The notes beneath the pieces were generated by a model that worked only from the letters and a program-made list of their open reading frames with translations, ran no database searches and had not been told where the DNA came from. A DNA stretch of 64,000 bases from Flavobacteriaceae bacterium (GTDB taxonomy: Bacteria; Bacteroidota; Bacteroidia; Flavobacteriales; Flavobacteriaceae), in contig CP031964.1 of the NCBI GenBank assembly GCA_003443635.1, positions 1,272,321 to 1,336,320 of the forward strand. Direction: 5' to 3'. The first letter of the stretch is position 1. The number at the start of each line of letters is the position of its first letter. A program made the translations under genes and the position numbers. Shown here piece after piece: positions 1 through 8,983 of the stretch.

Positions 1-479
1 CCAGTTAACCCTTGATTATTTTCATTATTGTTTAAAATAAAGTTACCGCCTACATCTTCTAACAATTCAAATGAATTTGAAATATCAATAGTTGAACGAC
101 TAACCTCTAAATCTCCACCAATAGAGATTAAATTATTAAATCCACTTAATAGACCTAATTGATTTTCCTCTAAAGAAATAAATAAATTTCCAGTTATTTC
201 ATTTACATTCTGAAATATAGTATTTGTATAATTTACGTTTGAAGTTAAATCAATAATAATAGATCCGTTAATAGTAGAACAGCCACCAAACATCCTAATG
301 AAATTAGTCACATCGTTATCACTAGATATTCTAAGAGTTTGATTATTAAAATCATTGCAGCTTAAAACAGGTACTGGAGGTTCTTCAATGATAGAGTCAT
401 CAATAGAGTCATCTGAAGAAGAGCAACTATAAAGAAATATTAAAATTATTGAGATTAAAAAGAGTTTTTTATAATTCAT
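1..479 (-). CDS. Partial surface lipoprotein, receptor-L-domain-like
   Basis: Reading the minus strand from the ATG at 477-479 gives an open frame of 159 codons that runs off the left edge, so the C-terminus is missing. The start has a lipoprotein signal: Lys-Lys, a hydrophobic stretch and a lipobox (LYSC) at about residues 16-19. A Ser/Asp/Glu-rich linker follows, which in Bacteroidota often marks surface-exposed lipoproteins. The rest has the rhythm of receptor L-domain / leucine-rich-like repeats (for example NVNEITGNLFISL, then NLISIGGDLEVS). A role in surface binding is an inference; no specific substrate can be named. Confidence 0.7.
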   Translation of the reverse strand, partial: MNYKKLFLISIILIFLYSCSSSDDSIDDSIIEEPPVPVLSCNDFNNQTLRISSDNDVTNFIRMFGGCSTINGSIIIDLTSNVNYTNTIFQNVNEITGNLFISLEENQLGLLSGFNNLISIGGDLEVSRSTIDISNSFELLEDVGGNFILNNNENNQGLT

Positions 480-562
480 AATTGATTCAAATAATTTGTC
501 ATTGTAAATAACTTAAATTAATAATTAAAATCCTACAAAAAGTTAATAATGAAAATCTTTAA

Positions 563-1258
563 TTAGCATAACCTCGCCAAATAGTCGTAATGCTCACCCT
601 CTAATACAAGTTCACATTGTAAACCAACGCTACTACAAGCTGCTTTTAATGTGTTAAAATCGAGATATAACCACTTTAAAGGTATTTCTTTTTCACTTTT
701 ATAACTCAAAAAATAATCAAGCTCACCATAATAATTAGAATTAGCATCAAACCAGTATCCACCATCTTCATCTTCATACATATATTTAATATCGCTAGAA
801 TCTATTAAAATTTGCCCATTAGGTTTGAGTAAACTTTTTAAATGTTTTAAATAGTTTGGAACTAAAAACAATTCTTGAAAAATACCAGTGCCGTTCATAA
901 GTAATAAGATGGTGTCAAAAGTTTCAACTTCCTTTAATACATTTTTTACTTCAGTATTAATAACTCCTCTTTGTTTACAGACATCAATAGCGCCTTTAGA
1001 AATATCGATTGCTTTAACTAATAGCTTTTTGCTTTGTAAATAGAGACTATGGCTCCCGCTTCCACAGCCTACATCTAACACAGCTCCTTTGGATAATTGA
1101 AGTGCTTTTTGTTCTAATTTAGGCATTTCATCATAGCTTCTAAATAGATAAGGAATAGGTAATACATCATCATCAGAAATGTTAGTAGAAGTGATGAGGT
1201 CTTCTGTATAGTTTTTGTTCTGATAATCTAATAAAGCTTGTCCAAATAAATCTTTCAT
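563..1258 (-). CDS. Class I SAM-dependent methyltransferase
   Basis: This 231-residue protein has a Rossmann-type methyltransferase core. Motif I (VLDVGCGSGSH) is at residues 60-70, the acidic ribose-binding residue is in VKAIDIS (Asp85), and a post-motif region follows (FDTILLLMNGTG, about 114-125). These bind S-adenosylmethionine. The methyl acceptor cannot be told from the sequence. It is transcribed divergently from the cysteine-cluster gene at 1315, with only 56 bases between the start codons, which hold a short inverted repeat (ATTCTG/CAGAAT, 1269-1289). The length is typical of small stand-alone methyltransferases of the methyltransf_11/25 type. Confidence 0.85.
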   Translation of the reverse strand: MKDLFGQALLDYQNKNYTEDLITSTNISDDDVLPIPYLFRSYDEMPKLEQKALQLSKGAVLDVGCGSGSHSLYLQSKKLLVKAIDISKGAIDVCKQRGVINTEVKNVLKEVETFDTILLLMNGTGIFQELFLVPNYLKHLKSLLKPNGQILIDSSDIKYMYEDEDGGYWFDANSNYYGELDYFLSYKSEKEIPLKWLYLDFNTLKAACSSVGLQCELVLEGEHYDYLARLC

Positions 1259-1314
1259 CGATTTTGTTATTCTGCATTAGATACAGAATCTATTTTAATT
1301 AGTAGTTTTACAAC

Positions 1315-1809
1315 ATGCAAGACATTATAAATAATCTGCCAAAGCTCGCCAAAGATAAGCATAAGGAAAACAAAACTTTTTTTACAAAGCTTAAAAAAAA
1401 GCCACCAAAGCAATTGGATTATATAATGCAAGAATTGCACGAAACTGAGTTTGAAAACACAGATTGTTTGCAATGTGCTAATTGTTGTAAAACCACTGGA
1501 CCATTATTTACTGATAAAGATATTGATCGTATTTCTAAACACTTTAAGCAAAAACCACAACAGTTTATTGAGCAATATTTACGTATAGATGAAGATAACG
1601 ATTATGTATTGCAAAATGTGCCTTGTACATTTTTGGGAACAGATAATTATTGCTCTATTTATGAAGTACGCCCTAAAGCATGTCGTGAGTTTCCGCATAC
1701 GGACAGAAAGAAATTTCAGCAAATATCTCATCTTACTTTAAAAAATGTTGAGATGTGCCCAGCGGCTTATAATATCGTTGAGGAGATGAAGAAAAGAATT
1801 AAAATCTAA
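1315..1809 (+). CDS. YkgJ-family cysteine cluster protein
   Basis: The 164-residue product has the cysteine pattern of the YkgJ (CxxCxxCC) zinc/iron-chelating family: Cys51, Cys54, Cys57 and Cys58 in CLQCANCC, then Cys104, Cys113, Cys123 and Cys148, the last three in NYC, KACREFP and EMCP contexts. Such clusters are thought to bind a metal ion or Fe-S centre; the biochemical role of the family is mostly unknown. The first 50 residues are lysine-rich and probably not part of the metal-binding core. It is followed after 33 bases by the desaturase-like gene on the same strand and may share its transcript. Confidence 0.85.
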   Translation: MQDIINNLPKLAKDKHKENKTFFTKLKKKPPKQLDYIMQELHETEFENTDCLQCANCCKTTGPLFTDKDIDRISKHFKQKPQQFIEQYLRIDEDNDYVLQNVPCTFLGTDNYCSIYEVRPKACREFPHTDRKKFQQISHLTLKNVEMCPAAYNIVEEMKKRIKI

Positions 1810-1842
1810 ATTCTTTTTATCTTTAACTAAACAAATTTATTA

Positions 1843-2679
1843 ATGTTGGAAAGCTTACTGAACTATTTTGAAACCATTCCTTCGCTGCATCGAAGTCTTA
1901 TTTTAATTGGCGGAATCACATTATTTTGGATTTTAGAAGGCATATTACCACTATTTAGGTTTAAGTATAAAAAATGGAAACATGCCATTCCTAATATATT
2001 CTTTACGTTAACAACTATAATAGTGAACTTTGCTTTAGCTTTCTTGCTATTAAGTTCAGCAGATTGGGTAAATGCAAACGATTTTGGAATTATTAATTGG
2101 CTTCCAGAAATGCCTTTGTGGTTGTATATTATTATTGGTCTACTATTAATAGATTTTATTGGTGCTTATTTGCCACATTATGTAGAGCATAAAGTAAAAT
2201 ATCTATGGATGATACATTTAGTACACCATAGTGATCATCATGTAGATACCACTACAGCTAATAGACATCATCCTTTAGAAAGTATAATTCGTTTTATATT
2301 TACGTTAGCTGGAGTATTTATTATTGGAACTCCGATAGCAATTGTAATGTTATATCAATCACTGTCTGTTGTGGCGACTCAATTTAATCACGCAAATATC
2401 AAATTGCCAAAAAAAGTGGATCATATGTTGAGTTATGTCATTGTATCACCAGATATGCATAAAGTACATCATCATTATGTATTACCGTATACAGACTCAA
2501 ATTATGGTAATATTTTCTCTATATGGGATCGTTTATTAGGAACGTTTATGATATTAGATACTGGTAAAATTGTGTATGGTGTAGATGTATTCCCAGATGA
2601 AAAGACAAATAGTAATATTAAAGATCTACTCAAACAACCATTTCAAGAATATAAAAAGCCAACTACTGGAATTGATTGA
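1843..2679 (+). CDS. Sterol desaturase / fatty acid hydroxylase family protein
   Basis: This 278-residue integral membrane protein has the histidine boxes of the fatty-acid-hydroxylase superfamily. They are HxxxH (His112-His116), HxxHH (HLVHH, 125-129), a further His cluster around 132-143 (DHH and RHH), and HxxHH (MHKVHHH, 206-211). These ligate a di-iron centre that activates O2 for C-H hydroxylation or desaturation of lipids. Hydrophobic segments near 18-35, 52-72, 93-110 and 152-175 place it in the membrane. The substrate is not evident; carotenoid, sterol-like or ether-lipid modification are all possible within the family. Confidence 0.88.
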   Translation: MLESLLNYFETIPSLHRSLILIGGITLFWILEGILPLFRFKYKKWKHAIPNIFFTLTTIIVNFALAFLLLSSADWVNANDFGIINWLPEMPLWLYIIIGLLLIDFIGAYLPHYVEHKVKYLWMIHLVHHSDHHVDTTTANRHHPLESIIRFIFTLAGVFIIGTPIAIVMLYQSLSVVATQFNHANIKLPKKVDHMLSYVIVSPDMHKVHHHYVLPYTDSNYGNIFSIWDRLLGTFMILDTGKIVYGVDVFPDEKTNSNIKDLLKQPFQEYKKPTTGID

Positions 2680-2894
2680 ATTAAATTTTGCAAATTAAAA
2701 TTTATTAACTCTCTAAGTATTAAGCCTAATAGGTTTTTGCAACTAATTTGTTAATGATTTTTTTGCTTAAAAAAAAGTTTTCAACAACTTATTAACATAA
2801 AATGTTCGTTCCTCTAATTTTTTATACACTTCATAGAGTATTTTTTATTCTAAAATTAAAAACAACTTAGTTTACATCGAGGGTTAATTAATTA

Positions 2895-2929
2895 CTGTGA
2901 TGTTATTTTTATAAATTATAACACATCAG
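2895..2929. repeat. Imperfect inverted repeat upstream of 2935 gene
   Basis: Arms CTGTGATGTTAT (2895-2906) and ATAACACATCAG (2918-2929) pair at 9 of 12 positions across an 11-base AT-rich spacer, just 5 bases before the TTG start of the next gene. It could be an operator or a 5' leader hairpin. The rest of the 255-base gap (2680-2934) is AT-rich, and I see no further gene in it. Confidence 0.35.
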
Positions 2930-2934
2930 ATCAT

Positions 2935-3321
2935 TTGAAAAAAAATACACTACTACTGCGTTTAGCAGTACTTTTTGGCTTTTTATCACACAAAAGTTTT
3001 TCTCAACAAAGTTATGCGACTATAGAGAAAAATGTAAATAAACGTGCTAGTAGCTTACATCACGATTTAAATAAAACAGGAGATACATTATTACTAAAAA
3101 GTGATAAGAAAATTAATTATGTATATTCTATTAATAAAGATTCTAAGCGTGAAGTTTACAATTTTATAAATGGAAACTGCCATGAAATTCCATTAACTCA
3201 TTTAACAGAAGGGAAACATACTTTTGTGGTGGGACAATCTTCTTTAAAAATTGTTTTTGTGGTAAGGATAAATAAAAATACTGAAATATCGTCTACACTT
3301 ACAGCTTCTAAAAATCAATAG
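2935..3321 (+). CDS. Secreted protein of unknown function, TTG start
   Basis: The 128-residue product is not recognised. It has a typical Sec signal peptide (KKNTLLLRLAVLFGF, with probable cleavage after SFSQ at about residue 24), so it is exported to the periplasm or beyond. The mature part has alternating polar/hydrophobic strands (KKINYVYSI, KHTFVVGQSSLKIVFVV) that suggest a small beta-rich domain. No ATG lies in frame upstream, and TTG at 2935 puts the signal peptide exactly at the N-terminus, so a TTG start is the best choice. It is convergent with the DUF1343 gene: the two stop codons are directly adjacent at 3321/3322. Confidence 0.6.
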   Translation: MKKNTLLLRLAVLFGFLSHKSFSQQSYATIEKNVNKRASSLHHDLNKTGDTLLLKSDKKINYVYSINKDSKREVYNFINGNCHEIPLTHLTEGKHTFVVGQSSLKIVFVVRINKNTEISSTLTASKNQ

Positions 3322-4563
3322 CTATTTATAAATTAAATACTTTGACCTTTTAATTTCAAATGCTTTAAGCCCATCTTGCCAAGTTGCTTTTATTTGAGAT
3401 TCAGTAAATTCATTTTCAATTTGCTGTTGAAGTTTTTTAGTGCCAGCAAGCTTAGTGAAGAAACCATTTTCAATAAAGAATTTACTTTTATCTGAAGTAG
3501 AATTGTATGCATTGATGATGTATTGTAGGTTGATTTCGTTTAAATTTCTTTCATTACTTAAATCAAATCCAATAGATTTTTCGCCTTGATGTTTTGGGTA
3601 TTTTGCACCTTCGTTTGGCTGAGGTGTAAATGAATATTTTGCAGTTTCATTTTTTAAAAATGGAGACCCGTAAATTTGAAACTGCTTATTTGTACCACGA
3701 CCAACACTTATATTTGTACCTTCAAAAAAACATAAACTAGGGTATAGATTAATGGCTTTATCGTTAGGTAAATTGGGGGATGGTTTTATAGGTAAACTGT
3801 ATGACATATCCCTACTATAGTTTTGAATAGAAATTATAGTAAGATCAGCCTGTACTTGATTTTTTAGCCAACCCTCTCCATTAATCATCTTTGCATATTC
3901 CCCAATAGTCATTCCATGTACAACAGGCACTGGGTGCATCCCAACAAAACTTTGATGTTCCAGCTCTAAAATAGGGCCATCAATATAATGACCATTTGGG
4001 TTTGGGCGATCTAATATTATAATAGGAATGTTTGCTTCTGCACAAGCTTCCATTACGAAATGTAAAGATGATATATAAGTATAGAAACGAGCACCTACAT
4101 CTTGAATATCAAAAACGATTATATCTATATTTTCCAGTTGCGTTTTTGTTGGTTTCTTATTGCTCCCGTAAAGAGATACGATAGGTAGCCCAGTTTTAGT
4201 ATCAATACCATCTTTTATAACTTCACCGGCATCTGCTGTACCTCTAAAGCCATGCTCTGGAGCAAATACTTTAGAAATACTAATGTTAAGGGTAGATAGA
4301 GAATCAACTAAGTGAGTATAATGAGTATTAGTTTTAAAAATCACACTAGTTTGATTAGCAACAATTCCAACACGTTTTCCGTTAAGTAGAGGTATATATT
4401 TATTTAATTGATTGGAACCTACAATAATATTTTTTTTGCTTTGAACTTTTACATCTGCATCAACTAATGTATTTGTATTGGATTTAGCTTTAGAGCCACA
4501 AGAAATTCCTAATAAAACAAATAATAAAACTGTATTTTTGAGAAATTTTAAAATCATTAGCAT
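3322..4563 (-). CDS. DUF1343 lipoprotein, NamZ-like exo-beta-N-acetylmuramidase
   Basis: This 413-residue protein matches the DUF1343 family. A founding member, Bacillus NamZ, is an exo-acting N-acetylmuramidase that releases MurNAc from the non-reducing end of peptidoglycan fragments. A lipobox (LLGISC, Cys at about residue 22) anchors it to a membrane. Family hallmarks visible are KRVGIVANQTS, FAPEHGFRGTADAGE, DIQDVGARFYTY, ILDRPNPNG, GMTIGEYAKM and SVGRGTNKQFQ. Length is normal for the family. A second ATG two codons in (4557) is an equally possible start. The likely role is recycling of cell-wall material. It is divergent from the permease gene, with only 3 bases between start codons. Confidence 0.85.
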   Translation of the reverse strand: MLMILKFLKNTVLLFVLLGISCGSKAKSNTNTLVDADVKVQSKKNIIVGSNQLNKYIPLLNGKRVGIVANQTSVIFKTNTHYTHLVDSLSTLNISISKVFAPEHGFRGTADAGEVIKDGIDTKTGLPIVSLYGSNKKPTKTQLENIDIIVFDIQDVGARFYTYISSLHFVMEACAEANIPIIILDRPNPNGHYIDGPILELEHQSFVGMHPVPVVHGMTIGEYAKMINGEGWLKNQVQADLTIISIQNYSRDMSYSLPIKPSPNLPNDKAINLYPSLCFFEGTNISVGRGTNKQFQIYGSPFLKNETAKYSFTPQPNEGAKYPKHQGEKSIGFDLSNERNLNEINLQYIINAYNSTSDKSKFFIENGFFTKLAGTKKLQQQIENEFTESQIKATWQDGLKAFEIKRSKYLIYK

Positions 4564-4566
4564 AGA

Positions 4567-5802
4567 TTGAATTACGAATATTTTATAGCAAAACGAATCA
4601 CTGGTAGTAAATCGTATAAAAGTAGTATATCGGGGCCAATTATAAAAATCGGAATTGTTGCAATTGCTATTGGTCTTATTGTTATGTTAATTGCTATTTC
4701 CACAGGAACTGGTTTGCAGAAAAAAATTAGGGAAAAAGCAATAGCTTTCAATGGGCATGTGATACTTTCTAATTTTGATAATAATACCTCAGAAGAATCT
4801 CAATTCCCAATATCTATAAATCAAGAATTTTATCCTGAATTTAAAGAGATTGAGGATATAAAACACATACAAGGAGTTGCATCTAAATCGGGAGTTATCC
4901 GTACAGAGAACGATATTGAAGGAGTGATATTAAAAGGCGTAGGTAAGGATTATGATTGGCATTATTTTGAAGAATATTTAATTGAAGGCAAGCTACCAGA
5001 ATATTCAGAACGAACGAGTAACGATATTATAATGTCAAGTTATACTGCGAATCGTTTAGGGTTACAATTAAATGATAGTTTTGAAATGGTATTTCTTCGT
5101 GCGAATACAGGCAGACACGCACAAAGAAGATTCAATATTGTTGGAATTTTTAGTTCTGGGTTTCAAGATTTAGATAAAACATTTTTATTAGGAGATATAC
5201 GTCATATTCAAAGATTAAACAGTTGGAAAGATAATGAAATAGGTAGTTTTGAGATTTTTATAGACAATTTTGATGATTTAGATGTTATTGGAACAGAAAT
5301 TTATCAAAAAACACCATCCACATTAAAAACAGAAAAAGTCTCAGAGCGTTATGCTGTGATTTTTGAATGGGTGAAAATTTTCGATAAAAATATTTATGGT
5401 ATTATCGTTATAATGATTATTGTGGCAGGCATTAATATGATTACTGCATTATTGGTACTTATACTCGAACGTACACAGATGATAGGAATTCTAAAAGCTT
5501 TAGGAAGTAATAATTGGAGTGTGCGAAAAATGTTTCTATACAATGCTTCATATCTAGTATTACGAGGATTATTTTGGGGAAATATTATTGGATTAAGTTT
5601 TTTGTTTATACAAAAACAATTTAAATTAATAAAGTTTCCAAACCCTGAAGAGTATAATATGACTTACGTTCCGGTGTATCTAAATCTAGATTATATTCTT
5701 TTATTAAATATTGGTACATTTATAATGTGTTTTATAATGCTTTTGGTGCCATCCTACATCATTACAAAAATTTCTCCAGTAAAAGCAATTAGGTTCGAGT
5801 AA
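4567..5802 (+). CDS. FtsX-like ABC transporter permease (LolC/LolE type)
   Basis: The 411-residue protein has one N-terminal membrane helix (about 24-46), a large periplasmic MacB-like domain (about 50-265) and three C-terminal helices (about 275-300, 330-350 and 370-395). It ends in the common SPVKAIRFE tail. This is the LolC/E architecture, which extracts lipoproteins from the inner membrane together with a LolD ATPase encoded elsewhere. The start is TTG at 4567: a stop codon lies in frame at 4558-4560, the next in-frame ATG would remove the first helix, and NYEYFIAKRI is the usual start of this family in flavobacteria. The gene is divergent from the DUF1343 gene and must share promoter DNA with its coding region. 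Confidence 0.88.
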   Translation: MNYEYFIAKRITGSKSYKSSISGPIIKIGIVAIAIGLIVMLIAISTGTGLQKKIREKAIAFNGHVILSNFDNNTSEESQFPISINQEFYPEFKEIEDIKHIQGVASKSGVIRTENDIEGVILKGVGKDYDWHYFEEYLIEGKLPEYSERTSNDIIMSSYTANRLGLQLNDSFEMVFLRANTGRHAQRRFNIVGIFSSGFQDLDKTFLLGDIRHIQRLNSWKDNEIGSFEIFIDNFDDLDVIGTEIYQKTPSTLKTEKVSERYAVIFEWVKIFDKNIYGIIVIMIIVAGINMITALLVLILERTQMIGILKALGSNNWSVRKMFLYNASYLVLRGLFWGNIIGLSFLFIQKQFKLIKFPNPEEYNMTYVPVYLNLDYILLLNIGTFIMCFIMLLVPSYIITKISPVKAIRFE

Positions 5803-5929
5803 ATTTAAATTTTTATTAAACTTCTTTATGTATATCGATTAAGAGAGAATTGAAAATGTTTAAGTAGATTGCTTGATCGCTAATACAATAAAAACTTACT
5901 TTTTAACTTACGACTTATAACTTTTAACT

Positions 5930-6010
5930 TAAATTTGCACCGTAATTTATACTTATGAAATAGTCATGAGAATTAGACTTATAATGATTTGATATACTAA
6001 TTTGACTATT
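5930..6010 (+). promoter_or_regulatory. Probable -7 box and leader inverted repeat before CBS-like gene
   Basis: TAAATTTG at 5930-5937 fits the Bacteroidota -7 consensus TAnnTTTG; no clear TTG is seen at the -33 position. The predicted leader of about 100 bases contains an 8-base inverted repeat, AATAGTCA (5959-5966) and TGACTATT (6003-6010). It could fold, but it resembles no riboswitch that I can recognise. Confidence 0.4.
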
Positions 6011-6045
6011 GCATCTGACCAATTTTAAAAAATAAGATATAACAG

Positions 6046-7404
6046 ATGAAATACGCTAAAAATATACTTGAAACTATTGGTAATACACCTTTAGTAAAAT
6101 TAAATAAATTAACACAAGAACTACCTTGCTTAGTGTTAGCGAAATATGAAACTTTTAATCCAGGGAATTCGGTAAAAGATCGTATGGCACTTAAAATGAT
6201 TGAAGATGCAGAAGCAGACGGTCGCTTAAAACCAGGAGGGACTATTATAGAAGGAACTTCAGGGAATACAGGAATGGGTTTAGCCTTAGCTGCTATAGTG
6301 AAAGGCTATAAAATGGTTTGTGTTATTAGCGATAAGCAAAGTAAAGAAAAGATGGATATTTTGCGTGCTGTAGGCAGTAAGGTTGTAGTATGCCCAACAA
6401 ATGTAGAACCTGAAGATCCACGTTCATATTATTCAACTTCAAAACGTTTGGCAGAAGAAACACCGAACAGTTGGTATGTAAATCAATATGACAATCCAAG
6501 TAATGCTGCTGCACATTACGAAAGTACTGGCCCGGAAATTTGGAAACAAACAGAAGGAAGGGTTACACATTTTGTTGTAGGTGTAGGCACAGGCGGAACA
6601 ATTTCTGGAGTAGGGAACTATTTAAAAGAACAAAATCCTAATGTAAAAGTTTGGGGAGTAGATACCTATGGAAGTGTGTTTAAAAAATATCACGAAACAG
6701 GTATTTTCGACGAAAATGAAATTTATCCATATATCACCGAAGGTATTGGAGAAGATATTTTACCAAAAAATGTTGATTTTGATGTTATTGATGGATTTAC
6801 CAAGGTAACCGATAAAGATGCTGCAATTTACACTCAAAAACTAGCAAAAGAAGAAGGGATGTTCTTGGGTAATTCTGCCGGATCAGCAATAAAAGGATTA
6901 CTTCAATTAAAAGAACACTTTACAAAAGACGATGTAGTCGTATTGCTATTTCATGATCACGGAAGTCGTTATGTAGGTAAAATGTTTAATGATGAATGGA
7001 TGAGAGATCGTGGGTTTATAGAAGATGAAATTACAATTGCTGCAGATCTTATTAAAGAGCATATAGATAAACCTTTAGTAACTGTAAAGACTGAAGAATT
7101 AGTATCTCATGCTATCGAGAGAATGAAGAAATTTAAAATTTCTCAAATTCCAGTAGAAGATACTTCTGGGTTTGTAGGTGCATTAGATGAAACGGATGTG
7201 TTACGTAAGTTTATGGAAAATAAAAATATTTCTGATTTACCGATTAAAGATGTAATGCATAAACCATTTCCAATTGTAAATAAAAATACACCTATTGAAG
7301 AAGTCTCAAAATTAATAGATAAAGATAACAATGCTGTTCTGGTAGACCTTGAAGATGGTAAATACCACATTATTACCAAGCATGATATTATTAGTGCTTT
7401 GTAG
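6046..7404 (+). CDS. Cystathionine beta-synthase-like PLP enzyme with CBS domains
   Basis: This 452-residue protein has the fold-type II PLP-enzyme core (about 1-325) followed by a CBS-domain pair (about 335-452). The PLP lysine is Lys44 in NSVKDRMA. The phosphate/substrate loop is EGTSGNTGMG at 69-78, and the glycine-rich loop GVGTGGTISG is at 179-188. Such enzymes condense serine (or O-acetylserine) with homocysteine or sulfide in sulfur amino-acid metabolism. The C-terminal CBS pair normally binds an adenosyl ligand and tunes activity. The domain order matches cystathionine beta-synthase rather than plain cysteine synthase (about 300-330 residues), but the sequence alone does not decide which donor is used. 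Confidence 0.88.
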   Translation: MKYAKNILETIGNTPLVKLNKLTQELPCLVLAKYETFNPGNSVKDRMALKMIEDAEADGRLKPGGTIIEGTSGNTGMGLALAAIVKGYKMVCVISDKQSKEKMDILRAVGSKVVVCPTNVEPEDPRSYYSTSKRLAEETPNSWYVNQYDNPSNAAAHYESTGPEIWKQTEGRVTHFVVGVGTGGTISGVGNYLKEQNPNVKVWGVDTYGSVFKKYHETGIFDENEIYPYITEGIGEDILPKNVDFDVIDGFTKVTDKDAAIYTQKLAKEEGMFLGNSAGSAIKGLLQLKEHFTKDDVVVLLFHDHGSRYVGKMFNDEWMRDRGFIEDEITIAADLIKEHIDKPLVTVKTEELVSHAIERMKKFKISQIPVEDTSGFVGALDETDVLRKFMENKNISDLPIKDVMHKPFPIVNKNTPIEEVSKLIDKDNNAVLVDLEDGKYHIITKHDIISAL

Positions 7405-7465
7405 TGTTAATTTTTATGTACAAATAATATTTGGAATTTATTTTTTGTAGTCCTATTTTTAGAGA

Positions 7466-8740
7466 ATGCAAGAAGATTTCTTACAGTATATATGGAAGTA
7501 TAAAAAATTTAATCCGTTCAATTTAAAAACTACTCAAAATGAACAGATTTCAATTGTTTCTGTAGGGCTGCATAATCATGATTCTGGACCAGATTTTTTT
7601 AATGCTCAACTAAAAATTGGAGAACAATTATGGGCAGGAAATGTTGAGGTTCATATTAATTCTAATGATTGGTATCTTCATAATCATGAAAAGGATAAAA
7701 CGTACGATAATGTAATCCTTCACATTGTATGGGAATACGATAATGATATTTATAGAAAAGATAATACATGTATTCCAACTTTAGAATTAAAAAATTATAC
7801 CTCACCTGAAACTTTAAATAATTATCATAAATTATTTTCTAAAACTCCAAAATGGATTAATTGCGAGAAAGATTTTAAAAATGTTGATAGTTTTATAGTC
7901 GAAAATTGGATAGAACGCTTGTATTTTGAGCGCTTAGAACGAACATCTCAAGATATAAAAATACTTTTAGAGAACTCAAAAAATAATTGGGAAGCTGTTT
8001 TATTTAAAATGTTAGCGAGGAGTTTTGGACTTAAAGTGAATGGAGATGCATTTTTTAGTATGGCAAATTCCTTTGATTTTTCAATACTAAGAAAAGTGCA
8101 ATCAAAACAATTGAGTGTTGAAGCTTTATTGTATGGACAATCTAATTTATTAGAAGACGATTTTCAAGAACCTTATTTTACAGAACTTAAAACAGAATAT
8201 GAGTTTTTAAAACAAAAATTTCAACTTTCAAATTCTGCAATAATACCAATTCAGTTTTTTAGATTAAGACCCCTTAATTTCCCAACTATAAGAATATCTC
8301 AATTAGCGAGTTTATATCATAGATCACAAAATTTATTTTCTAAAATAATAACAACCATTTCTATAAAAGAAATATATGACATATTTTCTGTTGAAGCTTC
8401 AGAGTTTTGGGATACACATTATACATTTCACACTGCTTCAAAGCAGAGAAAGAAAAAACTAACCAAATCGTTTATAGATTTACTATTGATAAATACGATT
8501 ATTCCGCTTAAATTTAGTTATGCAAAATATCAAGGAATAGAAATTAACGATACTATAATTACTTTAATTCAAAGTATTGCCTCAGAAAATAATACGATTA
8601 TTAATAAATTTAATTCATTTAAAAAGATATCGAAAACTGCTTTAGATTCACAAGCATTACTTCAACTAAAAAATAATTATTGTGATAAGAATAAGTGCTT
8701 ACAATGTGTTATAGGAAATACACTTTTAAATAGGAATTGA
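7466..8740 (+). CDS. DUF2851 family protein
   Basis: The 424-residue protein looks like DUF2851, a family confined largely to Bacteroidota and with no assigned function. Recognisable stretches are the N-terminal MQEDFLQYIWKYKKF, VGLHNHDSGPDFFNAQL and GNVEVHINSNDWYLHNH. The conserved His/Asp-rich N-terminal part recalls a metal or nucleic-acid binding site, but that is inference. It ends with a cysteine cluster (CDKNKCLQC), possibly a structural metal site. It starts a run of three closely spaced same-strand genes: the next starts 12 bases after its stop. Confidence 0.8.
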   Translation: MQEDFLQYIWKYKKFNPFNLKTTQNEQISIVSVGLHNHDSGPDFFNAQLKIGEQLWAGNVEVHINSNDWYLHNHEKDKTYDNVILHIVWEYDNDIYRKDNTCIPTLELKNYTSPETLNNYHKLFSKTPKWINCEKDFKNVDSFIVENWIERLYFERLERTSQDIKILLENSKNNWEAVLFKMLARSFGLKVNGDAFFSMANSFDFSILRKVQSKQLSVEALLYGQSNLLEDDFQEPYFTELKTEYEFLKQKFQLSNSAIIPIQFFRLRPLNFPTIRISQLASLYHRSQNLFSKIITTISIKEIYDIFSVEASEFWDTHYTFHTASKQRKKKLTKSFIDLLLINTIIPLKFSYAKYQGIEINDTIITLIQSIASENNTIINKFNSFKKISKTALDSQALLQLKNNYCDKNKCLQCVIGNTLLNRN

Positions 8741-8752
8741 TTAACTTGCGAT

Positions 8753-8980
8753 ATGAATATTTTCTATAAACTATTACTCTATTTTCAAAAACATGGTTAT
8801 TATGTTTGTCAACGTATTGCAGATCGTTTGGGTATTAGAGCAAAAGTGGTTAGAACATCTTTTATGTATTTAACTTTTGTAACAGTTGGTTTTGGTTTTG
8901 CGCTTTATTTGTTTCTCGCATTTTGGATGCGTATTAAAGATTTACTCTATACAAAACGCACTTCAGTTTTTGATTTATAA
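8753..8980 (+). CDS. Small PspC-like membrane protein
   Basis: This 75-residue protein has a basic, soluble N-terminal part containing CQRIADRLGIRAKVVR, then one strongly hydrophobic segment (about 41-61), then a short basic tail. The pattern resembles the PspC/'phage shock protein C' domain (a regulator of membrane-stress responses), of which many flavobacteria encode a very similar short version. It lies 12 bases downstream of the DUF2851 gene and 3 bases upstream of the potassium-channel gene, so all three are probably co-transcribed. The PspC assignment rests on general resemblance only. Confidence 0.65.
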   Translation: MNIFYKLLLYFQKHGYYVCQRIADRLGIRAKVVRTSFMYLTFVTVGFGFALYLFLAFWMRIKDLLYTKRTSVFDL

Positions 8981-8983
8981 TCT

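Noticed and set aside
1267-1473. Minus-strand open frame opposite the cysteine-cluster gene
   Set aside because: It overlaps the well-supported YkgJ-type gene, is Leu/Phe/Cys-rich by reverse reading and has no recognisable domain.
5800-6045. SAM or other riboswitch before the cystathionine beta-synthase-like gene
   Set aside because: Only one 8-base inverted repeat was found; none of the conserved core sequences of known riboswitches was recognisable.
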